From NCBI GenBank assembly GCA_002104945.1, contig MCFH01000007.1, positions 1,102,001 through 1,166,000 on the forward strand: DNA of 64,000 nucleotides. The letters are read 5' to 3'. This DNA comes from Piromyces finnis (Eukaryota; Neocallimastigomycota; Neocallimastigomycetes; Neocallimastigales; Neocallimastigaceae). The position numbers and the translations under genes are program-made. The notes under the pieces were generated by a model that did not search any database, was not told the origin of the DNA, and worked only from the letters and a program-made list of their open reading frames with translations. The stretch's first letter is position 1; each line of letters opens with the position of its first letter. Of this stretch, positions 13,296 through 26,862 are shown piece by piece.

Positions 13296-13425
13296 ATTCT
13301 CAACAACCTTTTTATTTTTAAGTATTATTATTATAGTATTTATGATATTAGTATTAGGCATATTGTATTATATTAAAGAAAGTTATAAGCAATTTGAAGC
13401 ATTAGATGCACTAAAATTTAATTAA
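13296..13425 (+). CDS. Candidate small single-TM protein, 3' exon only (uncertain)
   Basis: After a TTTTTTAG acceptor-like sequence one frame stays open for 42 codons to TAA. It has a hydrophobic stretch (FLFLSIIIIVFMILVLGILYY) followed by a polar tail KESYKQFEALDALKFN. The tail has more protein-like composition than the surrounding A/T noise. I could not find a convincing first exon with a start codon in the right phase (phase 2 required); an internal ATG (MILVLG) would give 28 residues. Family not recognised. This may be chance. Confidence 0.22.
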
Positions 13426-13436
13426 TTTTTATTATC

Positions 13437-13493
13437 TATTTTATATATTTTATATATTTTATATATTTTATATATTTTATATATTTTATATAT
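13437..13493. repeat. Nonanucleotide minisatellite (TATATTTTA)n
   Basis: About six perfect tandem copies of a 9-bp unit, TATATTTTA, immediately downstream of the candidate small ORF. It is a simple tandem repeat with no evident function. Confidence 0.85.
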
Positions 13494-14856
13494 TGTTAAT
13501 AAATAAAATTATAATTATATATATATAGAAAAGGCAAAGACAAATAAAATATTAAAAGAAATTATCATCTTTTTCTTTAATATATTTATGTATATAATAA
13601 TGATATTAATATATCTTTTGTTTAATTTAATTACAAATTTATTATAAAATTATAAAATATAATATGTCCATGTGATTCCTGTGATAATCAATATAATTAA
13701 TGCTTGATTACTATATTTATGATATATAATTTAAAAAGTAATTTAAAAGAAATTTTTTCTTCAAATTTAACAATTAATAAAATATAGTTTTTTTTTTTTT
13801 TACATTAGAACAGATTTTACTACGATAATAATCATAGTTAAAATAAAATTTATTATTTATAACATTCATATATAAAATAAAAATATTTATTAATATTCAA
13901 AAAGTTTATGTTGAAAAAATATATATAATTTAAATAAAGAAAAAAGATATTTAAAAAGGAGGTAAAAATCAGAACTTCAATTTCTTAATTATATTCATAA
14001 GAAATTAAATTTAAAATAATATAATTATAATTCATTAAATTATTAACAAAAAAAGTTGAAAATTATGTTTAAATAAACAAAGAAGAAATAAAAATAAATC
14101 AATAATTATAGCTATTAATTAACATATGTATTTATGAAAGAAGAAGAAAAAATGTAACCATAAAGAGATAAAAATAATTATTATGATGAAAACATTTTTT
14201 CAAAATAATTAAAAAAAAGTGCATTACTGATATTTATACAAAATAAAATATAATCTATACATTCTATATATTATTTACAGTTTTTTTTTTTTCATTTAGA
14301 TTCATTAAATATTTCTTTTTTTTATATATATTAAAATATTTGATATATGAAGTTTTTTTTATCTTAATGAAAATAATAAAAAAAAAATTTTTTTTTTTAC
14401 TATAAAAATTTTTATATGCAAAAATTTTCTTTATAAATAAATATCTATTTTAAATTAAAGATTAAATTAATGAATAATAATAACATTGATAATAAATTAA
14501 AAAAATAATAATAAAAGTAATAAAAGTAAAATAAATAAATTAAAAGAAAGAAAGAAAGAAAAATAAAAAAAAAAAAGATAAAAAATAAAATAAATAACCA
14601 TGATTTTTTTTTTATCTAAATGTATATAATACATAAATAGATAAATAGTAATATATATATTAATAAAAAAAAATAAAATTTATTGATATTAAATGAATTC
14701 ATTGAAAATTTTATAATTGTTTTTTCAATAATGTCATTATTAAAAAGAATTGATTTATTCTTTATTTTAATAATAATCTATACTTTAATATACATTTTAT
14801 TATGTTCTATTCAAATAAATAAAAAAGAAGACATAAATACGAACAATAATATTAAT

Positions 14857-15737
14857 ATGGCTGCGAATCGTCAACAATTTGAATATATCGTAAATAAATA
14901 TATTTATATTTGTGTTTATAATAATAATAGTAATAATAATAATAAGCAGTAATTAAAAAATAATACCTTTTTTTTGGATTATTAATAAAAAAGTATAAAA
15001 TTCAAACACAAGAACAATGGGAAGAAGAACTCAAAAAACCAACTATTGAAGGTAAAAAAAAAAAATAATAATAATAATAAAATAAAATAAAATAAAATAA
15101 GAAAAAAAACACTATAAATATTCACAATTAATATATATTAATTAATTCTAATTAAATAAATTTTTATTTTACAAATAATAATTTTTTTAACATCAGTGTT
15201 TGACGTTGTATGTTGGAAAATCATAAAATTATAGTATTTTATTATTTAAAGTATATATATATATATTGATTTTTATTAAATTTAATTAAAATTCTAGTAT
15301 TCTGGATGGGCTGGACCATGTAATGCAATTACTTCCACTTTTAAGAAATTAAAATTAGAACTAAATGATGATGTTACTTTTGCTCAAGTTAATATAATGT
15401 ATTTATTTTAATAATAAATAAAGTTTAATAATAATTAATTTTTTATTATTTTGATTTATATAAAGGTTAAAGCTGATGATATCGAGGATTTAAAAGATTA
15501 TCGTGATAATTCCTGTCCTTATTTTTTATTTTATAATGTAATTGATATAAATACAATGATAATATGACACTTTATATTAACTATGTTAATTAAAATAGAC
15601 ACAATTATTAATTTATATACAAACCACAAAAGCATGGTGTATTTGTTGATTTAGTTATAGGTGTTAATGCATCTTTAATTGAAAAAAAGATAAAACAACA
15701 AATAGAGAATGAAAAAAATAATGTTACCAGAGTGGTG
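14857..15737 (+). other. Thioredoxin-like domain with WAGPC active site (exons 1-6)
   Basis: Residues about 1-123 of the poly-NDPK protein form a thioredoxin fold: Q-rich start, TQEQWEEEL, VFDV|YSGWAGPCNAI, CPYFLFYN, GVFVDLVIGVNASLIEKKI. The canonical WCGPC has become WAGPC, so the nucleophilic first Cys is missing while the second remains. This should abolish ordinary dithiol reductase chemistry; a binding role is more likely. The short VFDV piece is supplied by an 11-nt microexon flanked by CAG and GTATGT. Confidence 0.75.
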
Positions 15738-18700
15738 GTATTACATAGCTTATTTATTATAATTGATTATAATAATAAATATAAATATATATTTGAATCG
15801 ATAAAGCAATACTATATTAAAAATATTATTTATTATTTCAAAAAAAAAAGTTTGTTCCTGAAAAGAAAGCTAAGCCAAAAACACCACTCAAGTCAAAGAA
15901 GGAAAAGAAAATCGAAAAAGAATATGTTATTGCTATATTAAAATCTGAAGTTTTAAGAAATGATATTATTGAAAAGATTATAGAAATATTTATGAAAAAT
16001 AGCTTTGCAATTGAAGAAAAAAAAGATGTTGAACTTTCATCTGATCAAGTTAGTTTACTTTATAGTGATTTAGCCGATGATAATCCATTAAAATCAAAGC
16101 ATATAGAATATATGTCAAGGTCTATATTAATATATACTAAATAGAAAAATGAGGATATAATAATTAATAAGTTTTTTTTTTTTTTAATTATCAATTTTTT
16201 ATTTATAAAGTAATCCATGTCTAGCATTTTTATTAGCGAGAGAGGATCCATTTACTTTATTAAATGAACTATCAGGACCAGAAAATCCTACAGTAGCAAA
16301 AGAAGAAAATCCAGAAAGGTTTAATAATTTTATATTTTACTTAATAATTAATTAACACTTCTATATAAAGACTAATTTTAAATTTTTAAAAAAATAATAA
16401 ATGAATAAAAAAGTATTCGTTCAGTTTATGGTGTTGATGGTAAGATATTGATATTAACATATATTAACATATATTAAAATTATTATTATTAACATTTACA
16501 TATTAATATATAAAGAAATTAAGAATGCTATATATGTATCCAAAAGTTCTTTATCTGTATTGAGAGACGCAGAAATATTATTTCCGGATAGAGTTGCTGA
16601 AATTAAAGAACAACAAGAAAAGCTTAAAGTCATTTCATCACGTATTCAACATACTCTTATTATTATTAAACCAGATGCATATAAAAATGACAAAAAAGAC
16701 GAAATATTTGATATCATTAAATCAAATGACTTTAATATAATTGCCGAAAAAGAGATTTTACTTACTAAGGATATGGCACAAGAATTTTATAGAGATCATA
16801 TATCAAAATCATTCTATGAAACATTAACATCTTACATGAGCAGGTATACATAAAAATGTTACAAAAATCTCATTTTTCTATATATATTTGTTAATGTTTA
16901 TATGTTTAATATAATTAAAATGTTGCTATAATAAATGAATAGTGGTCCAATTTATGCAGCTGTGATTGAAAAAGAAAATGCTATTAAGTCAATAAGAAGT
17001 TTGATTGGCCCAACTAATCCAGAAAAAGCAAAAGAAGTCGCACCAGATAGGTAATGATAATCAAATAAAATATCAATAAATAAAAATAAATAATTAATAA
17101 TTTATAAATTATTATAATTTATATTAGTATTCGCGCTTTATTCGGTATTGATGTATGTAAAAACGCTATTCATGCTTCTGATACAATTTCCAATGCTGAA
17201 AAAGAAATCAATATATTATTCCCAGAAATTGAAGAATTAAAGGATGATGTAAAGCCAATTATTGAACGTACTTTTGCATTAATTAAACCTGATGTTTATT
17301 CTGAAGACGGTAAAAAGAATGAAATAATATCTTTAATACAGGAAAAAGGTTATAAAATTATTGCTGAGCGTGAAGTTAAATTCGAACCTGATACCGCTAC
17401 TGAATTATATAAAGAACATCAAAATCAATCATACTTTGAAGACCTTGTTAATTACATGTCAAGGTAACAATAAGCTTGCACAAATAATGTATATATTGTG
17501 AAATATAAATAATTTTATTTAACAATTAAAATTATTTGATTTATTATAATAGTGGACCTTCTTATGCTATGGTATTAGAGAAATTGGAAGCTATTCAAGA
17601 TTTTGTATATTTAGTTGGTCCAAAAGATGTCCAAGAAGCCAAGACTTCCCAACCAGAAAGGTATAGTATTGTAGTAAAGATATATTATTATCATTACAAA
17701 AAATTAATATTTATTATAATTATTTTCATTAGTTTAAGAGCTAAATATGGAAGTGATATATTAAAGAATGGAATTCATTGTTCATCAAATGAAAAGAGTG
17801 CTATTAGAGAAATTAAACTTTTATTTAGTGATATTGACCCATTAGCCTTGCAATCAGAAGAAATTCAAAGAGTTTTGTTTTTAATTAAACCTGATGTTTA
17901 TGCTAATAACAGAATGGATGATATTAAAGATATGTTAATAGATAATGGATACAGTATATTAGCTGAAAAAGAATTAATTATGAATGAAGAAACTTCTAAA
18001 GTTATTTTCAAAAAGCATGAAGAAAAATCATTCTTTAAAGACTTAATTGAATGGGTATCAAAGTAAGTAAATAATAAAATAAATAGTTTAAGTAGTAATA
18101 ATAAAGTTAAACTACTAATATTTTTATTAATTTATTAAATTTAAAAGTAAACCAGTATATGCTATGGTAATTGAAAGATTAGATGGAATAAACAGATTAT
18201 TCAGAATTAAAGGTCCTACCAATCCAGTTAAAGCAAGAAATGATGTACCTGAAAGGTAAATTTGTATTAATTATAATATATTAAATTCCAAAAATTAAAT
18301 ATTAAAAACTATTTATTTATTTACTTATTTATATATAGTATTCGTGCTAAATATGGTACTGATGGTGTTAAGAATGCTGTTCATTCTTCAGATTCTATAG
18401 ATGTAGCAAAGGAAGAAATCAATTTATTATTCCCTGAATTACCCGAAGTTTTAAAGAGCGAAAAGACATTAGCCTTAATTAAACCAGACGCATATGGTAC
18501 AGGAAAGAAGGATGAAATTGTAAAAATGATTAAAGATAGTGGTTTCAATATTGTATCAGAAAAAGAATATAAAATGTCAATAGAAATTGCAAAAGAATTT
18601 TATGCAGAACATACAGGAAAACCATTCTTTGAAAGTTTAACAACTTGGATGAGTAGTGCACCAATTTATGCAATGAAGCTTGAGAAAGAAAATTGTGTTA

Positions 18701-20494
18701 AATCTTGGAGGGAATTAATGGGACCAACTAATTCTGAAAAAGCACGCGAAATTTCCCCACAAAGGTAAAGATCATATAACGTTTTAATTAAAAATATTAA
18801 TATAAAATACTTTGTTCTCATTATTCATGAGTTTGTTAATTTATATTAAAATTAATATTAAACTATAGTATTCGCGCATTATTTGGTACAGATGGATCTC
18901 GTAATGCAGTCCATGGTTCTGATTCATTCCGTAGTGCTAAACGTGAATTAGAAATTATTTTCCCAGAATTGTGTCAAAAAACTACCACATTAGCTTTAAT
19001 AAAACCAGATGCTTATGGTTCAGGAAAGAAGGATGAAATTGTTAAAATGATTAAAAATAAGGGATTTGATATTGTAGAAGAAAAGGAATATACTATGACT
19101 ATTGATATGGCTAAAGAATTTTATAAAGAACATTTAGGAAAATCGTTCTTTGAAAAATTAACTACATGGATGAGTAGTGCACCAATTTATGCAATGAAGC
19201 TTGATAGAGTTAATGCGATTAAATCATGGAGAGCTTTAATGGGACCAACAAATTCTAAAAAGGCTCGTGAGTTAGCTCCTGAAAGGTATTTAATTATAAA
19301 AAATTGATTTATTTTAATAAATAAATTTCATAAGAAATCTCATGATATTTCAAACTTTTATAATAAATGATAAATAGTATTCGTGCGTTATATGGTACTG
19401 ATGGATCTCAAAATGCTGTTCATGGTTCTGATTCAACTGCAAGTGCTATCCGCGAATTAAAATTAATATTCCCAGAAATAATTGTAGAAATACCAAAGCC
19501 AACACAAACATCAATTAAAGCACAAATTGTAAATGCTGAATCAGTACAATCTGAAGATATTATTGAAATTAAAGCAAAAGAAATTAATTCAAATAATACT
19601 GAAGCTCAAAAAATTACAACATTAGCGTTAATTAAACCTGATGCTTATGGTGCTGGAAAGAAAGACGATATCATAAAAATGATTAAAGATGATGGATTCA
19701 CAATCATTGCTGAAAAAGAATATTCAATGACATTAGATGTAGTAAAAGAATTCTATAAAGAGCATGAAGGAAAACCATTCTATGAAAGATTAATCACATG
19801 GATGAGTAGTGCACCAATTTATGCAATGAAATTAGAAAGAGAAAATGCAATTAAAGAATGGAGAACTTTAATGGGACCAACAAATTCTGAAAAAGCTCGT
19901 GAAGAAGCTCCTCAAAGGTAAACAAATATAATAAATAAATAAATAAATAATAATAGTAATAATAGTAATAATAATAATATTATTATTATTATTAAACAAT
20001 AATTTAAATATTCACTTTTATTACATATAAAAATGATTTTATTTTTATATCAATAAATAATTTATAAAGTATTCGTGCATTATATGGAACAGACGGTTCT
20101 CAAAACGCTGTTCATGGTTCTGATTCACCAGCAAGTGCCGAACGTGAATTAGGTATTATATTCCCAGAATTAGGACCAAAAATTGCAACATTAGCATTAA
20201 TTAAACCTGATGCTTATGGCGCTGGAAAGAAAGACGATATCATAAAAATGATTAAAGATGATGGATTCACAATTATTGCTGAAAAAGAATATTCAATGAC
20301 ATTAGATGTAGTAAAAGAATTCTATAAAGAGCATGAAGGAAAACCATTCTATGAAAGATTAATCACATGGATGAGTAGTGCACCAATTTATGCAATGAAA
20401 TTAGAAAGAGCAAATGCAATTAAAGAATGGAGAACTTTAATGGGACCAACAAATTCTGAAAAAGCTCGTGAAGAAGCTCCTCAAAGGTAAACAA

Positions 20495-20531
<37 letters not shown>

Positions 20532-23339
20532 CAATAATTTAATTATTCACTTTTATTACATATAAAAATGATTTTATTTTTATATCAATAAATAAATAAT
20601 TTATATAGTATTCGTGCATTATATGGAACAGACGGTTCTCAAAACGCTGTTCATGGTTCTGATTCACCAGCAAGTGCCGAACGTGAATTAGGTATTATAT
20701 TCCCAGAATTAGGACCAAAAATTGCAACATTAGCATTAATTAAACCTGATGCTTATGGTGCTGGAAATAATGGTGAAATTATAAAAATGATTAAAGATGA
20801 TGGATTTACGATTGTTGCTGAAAAAGAATATTCAATGACATTAGATGTTGCAAAAGAATTCTATAAAGAACATGAAGGAAAACCATTCTATGAAAAATTA
20901 ACCACATGGATGAGTAGTGCACCAATTTATGCAATGAAATTAGAGAAAGTAAATGCAATTAAATCATGGAGAACTTTAATGGGACCAACAAATTCTGAAA
21001 AAGCTCGTGAAGAAGCTCCTCAAAGGTATACGAATATAATAATAATAAATAATAATAATAATAAATAATAAATAATAAGTAATAATAATATTAATAAACA
21101 ATAATTTAATTATTCATTTTTATTACATATAAAAATGATTATATTTTTATATCAATAAATAAATAATTTATATAGTATTCGTGCATTATATGGAACAGAC
21201 GGTTCTCAAAACGCTGTTCACGGTTCTGATTCACCAGCAAGTGCCGAACGTGAATTAGGTATTATATTCCCAGAATTAAGTCAAAAAACTTCAACATTAG
21301 CATTAATTAAACCTGATGCTTATGGAGCTGGAAAGAAAGATGAAATTATTGAAATGATCAAGGATAATGGATTCACAATTATTGCTGAAAAAGAATATTC
21401 AATGACATTAGATGTTGCAAAAGAATTTTATGCAGAACATGAAGGAAAACCATTCTATGAAAGATTAACCACATGGATGAGTAGTGCACCAATTTATGCA
21501 ATGAAATTAGCAAAAGTAGATGCAATTAAAGCATGGAGAACTTTAATGGGACCAACAAATTCTGAAAAGGCTCGTGTTGAATCACCACTAAGGTAATAAA
21601 TATAAGATGTTTTTAATATAATGATAATGATATATTATTACTATAAAGATATTATAAAGATTAAAATAAATTTTTTAAATTTAAATTCATATAATTAATA
21701 TTATAATTTTTTTTTTTATTTATATAAAATTAAATATAGTATTCGTGCATTATATGGTACTGATGGATCTCAAAATGCTGTCCATGGTTCTGATTCAATT
21801 GCAAATGCAAAACGTGAATTAGAAATTATATTCCCAGAATTAAAAAAAGGAAATACAACATTAGCATTAATTAAACCTGATGCTTATGGTGCTGGAAATA
21901 ATGGTGAAATTGTAAAAATGATTAAAGATAATGGATTCAAAATTGTCGCTGAAAAAGAATATTCAATGACATTAGATGTTGCAAAAGAATTCTATAAAGA
22001 ACATGAAGGAAAACCATTCTATGAAAGATTAACCACATGGATGAGTAGTGCACCAATTTATGCAATGAAATTAGAGAAAGAAGATGCAATTAAATCATGG
22101 AGAACTTTAATGGGACCAACAAATTCTGAAAAAGCTCGTGAAGAAGCTCCTCAAAGGTATACGAATATAATAATAATAAATAATAATAATAATAAATAAT
22201 AAATAATAAATAATAATAAATAATAATAATAATAATAATAATAATATTAATATTAATAAACAATAATTTAATTATTCATTTTTATTACATATAAAAATGA
22301 TTATATTTTTATATCAATAAATAAATAATTTATATAGTATTCGTGCATTATATGGAACAGATGGTTCTCAAAATGCTGTTCATGGTTCTGATTCACCAGC
22401 AAGTGCCGAACGTGAATTAGGTATTATATTCCCAGAATTAAGTCAAAAAACTTCAACATTAGCATTAATTAAACCTGATGCTTATGGAGCTGGAAAGAAA
22501 GATGAAATTATTGAAATGATCAAGGATAATGGATTCACAATTATTGCTGAAAAAGAATATTCAATGACATTAGATGTTGCAAAAGAATTTTATGCAGAAC
22601 ATGAAGGAAAACCATTCTATGAAAGATTAACCACATGGATGAGTAGTGCACCAATTTATGCAATGAAATTAGAGAAAGAAGATGCAATTAAATCATGGAG
22701 AACTTTAATGGGACCTACAAATTCTGAAAAGGCTCGTGTTGAATCACCACTAAGGTAATAAATATAAGATGTTTTTAATATAATGATAATGATATATTAT
22801 TACTATAAAGATATTATAAAGATTAAAATAAATTTTTTAAATTTAAATTCATATAATTAATATTATAATTTTTTTTATTTATATAAAATTAAATATAGTA
22901 TTCGTGCATTATATGGTACTGATGGATCTCAAAATGCTGTCCATGGTTCTGATTCAATTGCAAATGCAAAACGTGAATTAGAAATTATATTCCCAGAATT
23001 AAAAAAAGGAAATACAACATTAGCATTAATTAAACCTGATGCTTATGGTGCTGGAAATAATGGTGAAATTGTAAAAATGATTAAAGATAATGGATTCAAA
23101 ATTGTCGCTGAAAAAGAATATTCAATGACATTAGATGTTGCAAAAGAATTCTATAAAGAACATGAAGGAAAACCATTCTATGAAAGATTAACCACATGGA
23201 TGAGTAGTGCACCAATTTATGCAATGAAATTAGAGAAAGAAGATGCAATTAAATCATGGAGAACTTTAATGGGACCAACAAATTCTGAAAAAGCTCGTGA
23301 AGAAGCTCCTCAAAGGTATACGAATATAATAAATAAATA

Positions 23340-23384
<45 letters not shown>

Positions 23385-24519
23385 TAATAATAAATAATAA
23401 TAATAATAATAATAATATTAATATTAATATTAATAAACAATAATTTAATTATTCATTTTTATTACATATAAAAATGATTATATTTTTATATCAATAAATA
23501 AATAATTTATATAGTATTCGTGCATTATATGGAACAGACGGTTCTCAAAACGCTGTTCATGGTTCTGATTCACCAGCAAGTGCCGAACGTGAATTAGGTA
23601 TTATATTCCCAGAATTAAGTCAAAAAACTTCAACATTAGCATTAATTAAACCTGATGCTTATGGAGCTGGAAAGAAAGATGAAATTATTGAAATGATCAA
23701 GGATAATGGATTCACAATTATTGCTGAAAAAGAATATTCAATGACATTAGATGTTGCAAAAGAATTTTATGCAGAACATGAAGGAAAACCATTCTATGAA
23801 AGATTAACCACATGGATGAGTAGTGCACCAATTTATGCAATGAAATTAGCAAAAGTAGATGCAATTAAAGCATGGAGAACTTTAATGGGACCAACAAATT
23901 CTGAAAAGGCTCGTGTTGAATCACCACTAAGGTAATAAATATAAGATGTTTTTAATATAATGATAATGATATATTATTACTATAAAGATATTATAAAGAT
24001 TAAAATAAATTTTTTAAATTTAAATTCATATAATTAATATTATAATTTTTTTTTTTATTTATATAAAATTAAATATAGTATTCGTGCATTATATGGTACT
24101 GATGGATCTCAAAATGCTGTCCATGGTTCTGATTCAATTGCAAATGCAAAACGTGAATTAGAAATTATATTCCCAGAATTAAAAAAAGGAAATACAACAT
24201 TAGCATTAATTAAACCTGATGCTTATGGTGCTGGAAATAATGGTGAAATTGTAAAAATGATTAAAGATAATGGATTCAAAATTGTCGCTGAAAAAGAATA
24301 TTCAATGACATTAGATGTTGCAAAAGAATTCTATAAAGAACATGAAGGAAAACCATTCTATGAAAGATTAACCACATGGATGAGTAGTGCACCAATTTAT
24401 GCAATGAAATTAGAGAAAGAAGATGCAATTAAATCATGGAGAACTTTAATGGGACCAACAAATTCTGAAAAAGCTCGTGAAGAAGCTCCTCAAAGGTATA
24501 CGAATATAATAAATAAATA

Positions 24520-24574
<55 letters not shown>

Positions 24575-25664
24575 TTAATAAACAATAATTTAATTATTCA
24601 TTTTTATTACATATAAAAATGATTATATTTTTATATCAATAAATAAATAATTTATATAGTATTCGTGCATTATATGGAACAGACGGTTCTCAAAACGCTG
24701 TTCATGGTTCTGATTCACCAGCAAGTGCCGAACGTGAATTAGGTATTATATTCCCAGAATTAAGTCAAAAAACTTCAACATTAGCATTAATTAAACCTGA
24801 TGCTTATGGAGCTGGAAAGAAAGATGAAATTATTGAAATGATCAAGGATAATGGATTCACAATTATTGCTGAAAAAGAATATTCAATGACATTAGATGTT
24901 GCAAAAGAATTTTATGCAGAACATGAAGGAAAACCATTCTATGAAAGATTAACCACATGGATGAGTAGTGCACCAATTTATGCAATGAAATTAGCAAAAG
25001 TAGATGCAATTAAAGCATGGAGAACTTTAATGGGACCAACAAATTCTGAAAAGGCTCGTGTTGAATCACCACTAAGGTAATAAATATAAGATGTTTTTAA
25101 TATAATGATAATGATATATTATTACTATAAAGATATTATAAAGATTAAAATAAATTTTTTAAATTTAAATTCATATAATTAATATTATAATTTTTTTTTT
25201 TATTTATATAAAATTAAATATAGTATTCGTGCATTATATGGTACTGATGGATCTCAAAATGCTGTCCATGGTTCTGATTCAATTGCAAATGCAAAACGTG
25301 AATTAGAAATTATATTCCCAGAATTAAAAAAAGGAAATACAACATTAGCATTAATTAAACCTGATGCTTATGGTGCTGGAAATAATGGTGAAATTGTAAA
25401 AATGATTAAAGATAATGGATTCAAAATTGTCGCTGAAAAAGAATATTCAATGACATTAGATGTTGCAAAAGAATTCTATAAAGAACATGAAGGAAAACCA
25501 TTCTATGAAAGATTAACCACATGGATGAGTAGTGCACCAATTTATGCAATGAAATTAGAGAAAGAAGATGCAATTAAATCATGGAGAACTTTAATGGGAC
25601 CAACAAATTCTGAAAAAGCTCGTGAAGAAGCTCCTCAAAGGTATACGAATATAATAAATAAATA

Positions 25665-25719
<55 letters not shown>

Positions 25720-26823
25720 TTAATAAACAATAATTTAATTATTCATTTTTATTACATATAAAAATGATTATATTTTTATATCAATAAATAAATAATTTAT
25801 ATAGTATTCGTGCATTATATGGAACAGACGGTTCTCAAAACGCTGTTCATGGTTCTGATTCACCAGCAAGTGCCGAACGTGAATTAGGTATTATATTCCC
25901 AGAATTAAGTCAAAAAACTTCAACATTAGCATTAATTAAACCTGATGCTTATGGAGCTGGAAAGAAAGATGAAATTATTGAAATGATCAAGGATAATGGA
26001 TTCACAATTATTGCTGAAAAAGAATATTCAATGACATTAGATGTTGCAAAAGAATTTTATGCAGAACATGAAGGAAAACCATTCTATGAAAGATTAACCA
26101 CATGGATGAGTAGTGCACCAATTTATGCAATGAAATTAGCAAAAGTAGATGCAATTAAAGCATGGAGAACTTTAATGGGACCAACAAATTCTGAAAAGGC
26201 TCGTGTTGAATCACCACTAAGGTAATAAATATAAGATGTTTTTAATATAATGATAATGATATATTATTACTATAAAGATATTATAAAGATTAAAATAAAT
26301 TTTTTAAATTTAAATTCATATAATTAATATTATAATTTTTTTTTTTATTTATATAAAATTAAATATAGTATTCGTGCATTATATGGTACTGATGGATCTC
26401 AAAATGCTGTCCATGGTTCTGATTCAATTGCAAATGCAAAACGTGAATTAGAAATTATATTCCCAGAATTAAAAAAAGGAAATACAACATTAGCATTAAT
26501 TAAACCTGATGCTTATGGTGCTGGAAATAATGGTGAAATTGTAAAAATGATTAAAGATAATGGATTCAAAATTGTCGCTGAAAAAGAATATTCAATGACA
26601 TTAGATGTTGCAAAAGAATTCTATAAAGAACATGAAGGAAAACCATTCTATGAAAGATTAACCACATGGATGAGTAGTGCACCAATTTATGCAATGAAAT
26701 TAGAGAAAGAAGATGCAATTAAATCATGGAGAACTTTAATGGGACCAACAAATTCTGAAAAAGCTCGTGAAGAAGCTCCTCAAAGGTATACGAATATAAT
26801 AAATAAATAAATAATAACAATAA

Positions 26824-26862
<39 letters not shown>

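Larger units (their letters stand above)
12665..14856. other. Long intergenic region upstream of the thioredoxin/poly-NDPK gene
   Basis: 2.2 kb of extremely A/T-rich DNA with long T runs (for example 12987-13010), a CTA triplet run (about 13068-13092), a nonanucleotide minisatellite and many A-rich tracts. It contains one weak candidate small membrane-protein exon (listed separately). Otherwise I see nothing I can support. It should include the promoter and 5' UTR of the downstream gene. Confidence 0.5.

Noticed and set aside
14731-14856. Upstream in-frame ATG that would add a hydrophobic segment before the thioredoxin domain
   Set aside because: The added region is A/T-driven Ile/Leu/Asn sequence. 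A cytosolic/flagellar thioredoxin-NDPK should not start with a TM helix, and MAANRQQF at 14857 begins right where family similarity does.
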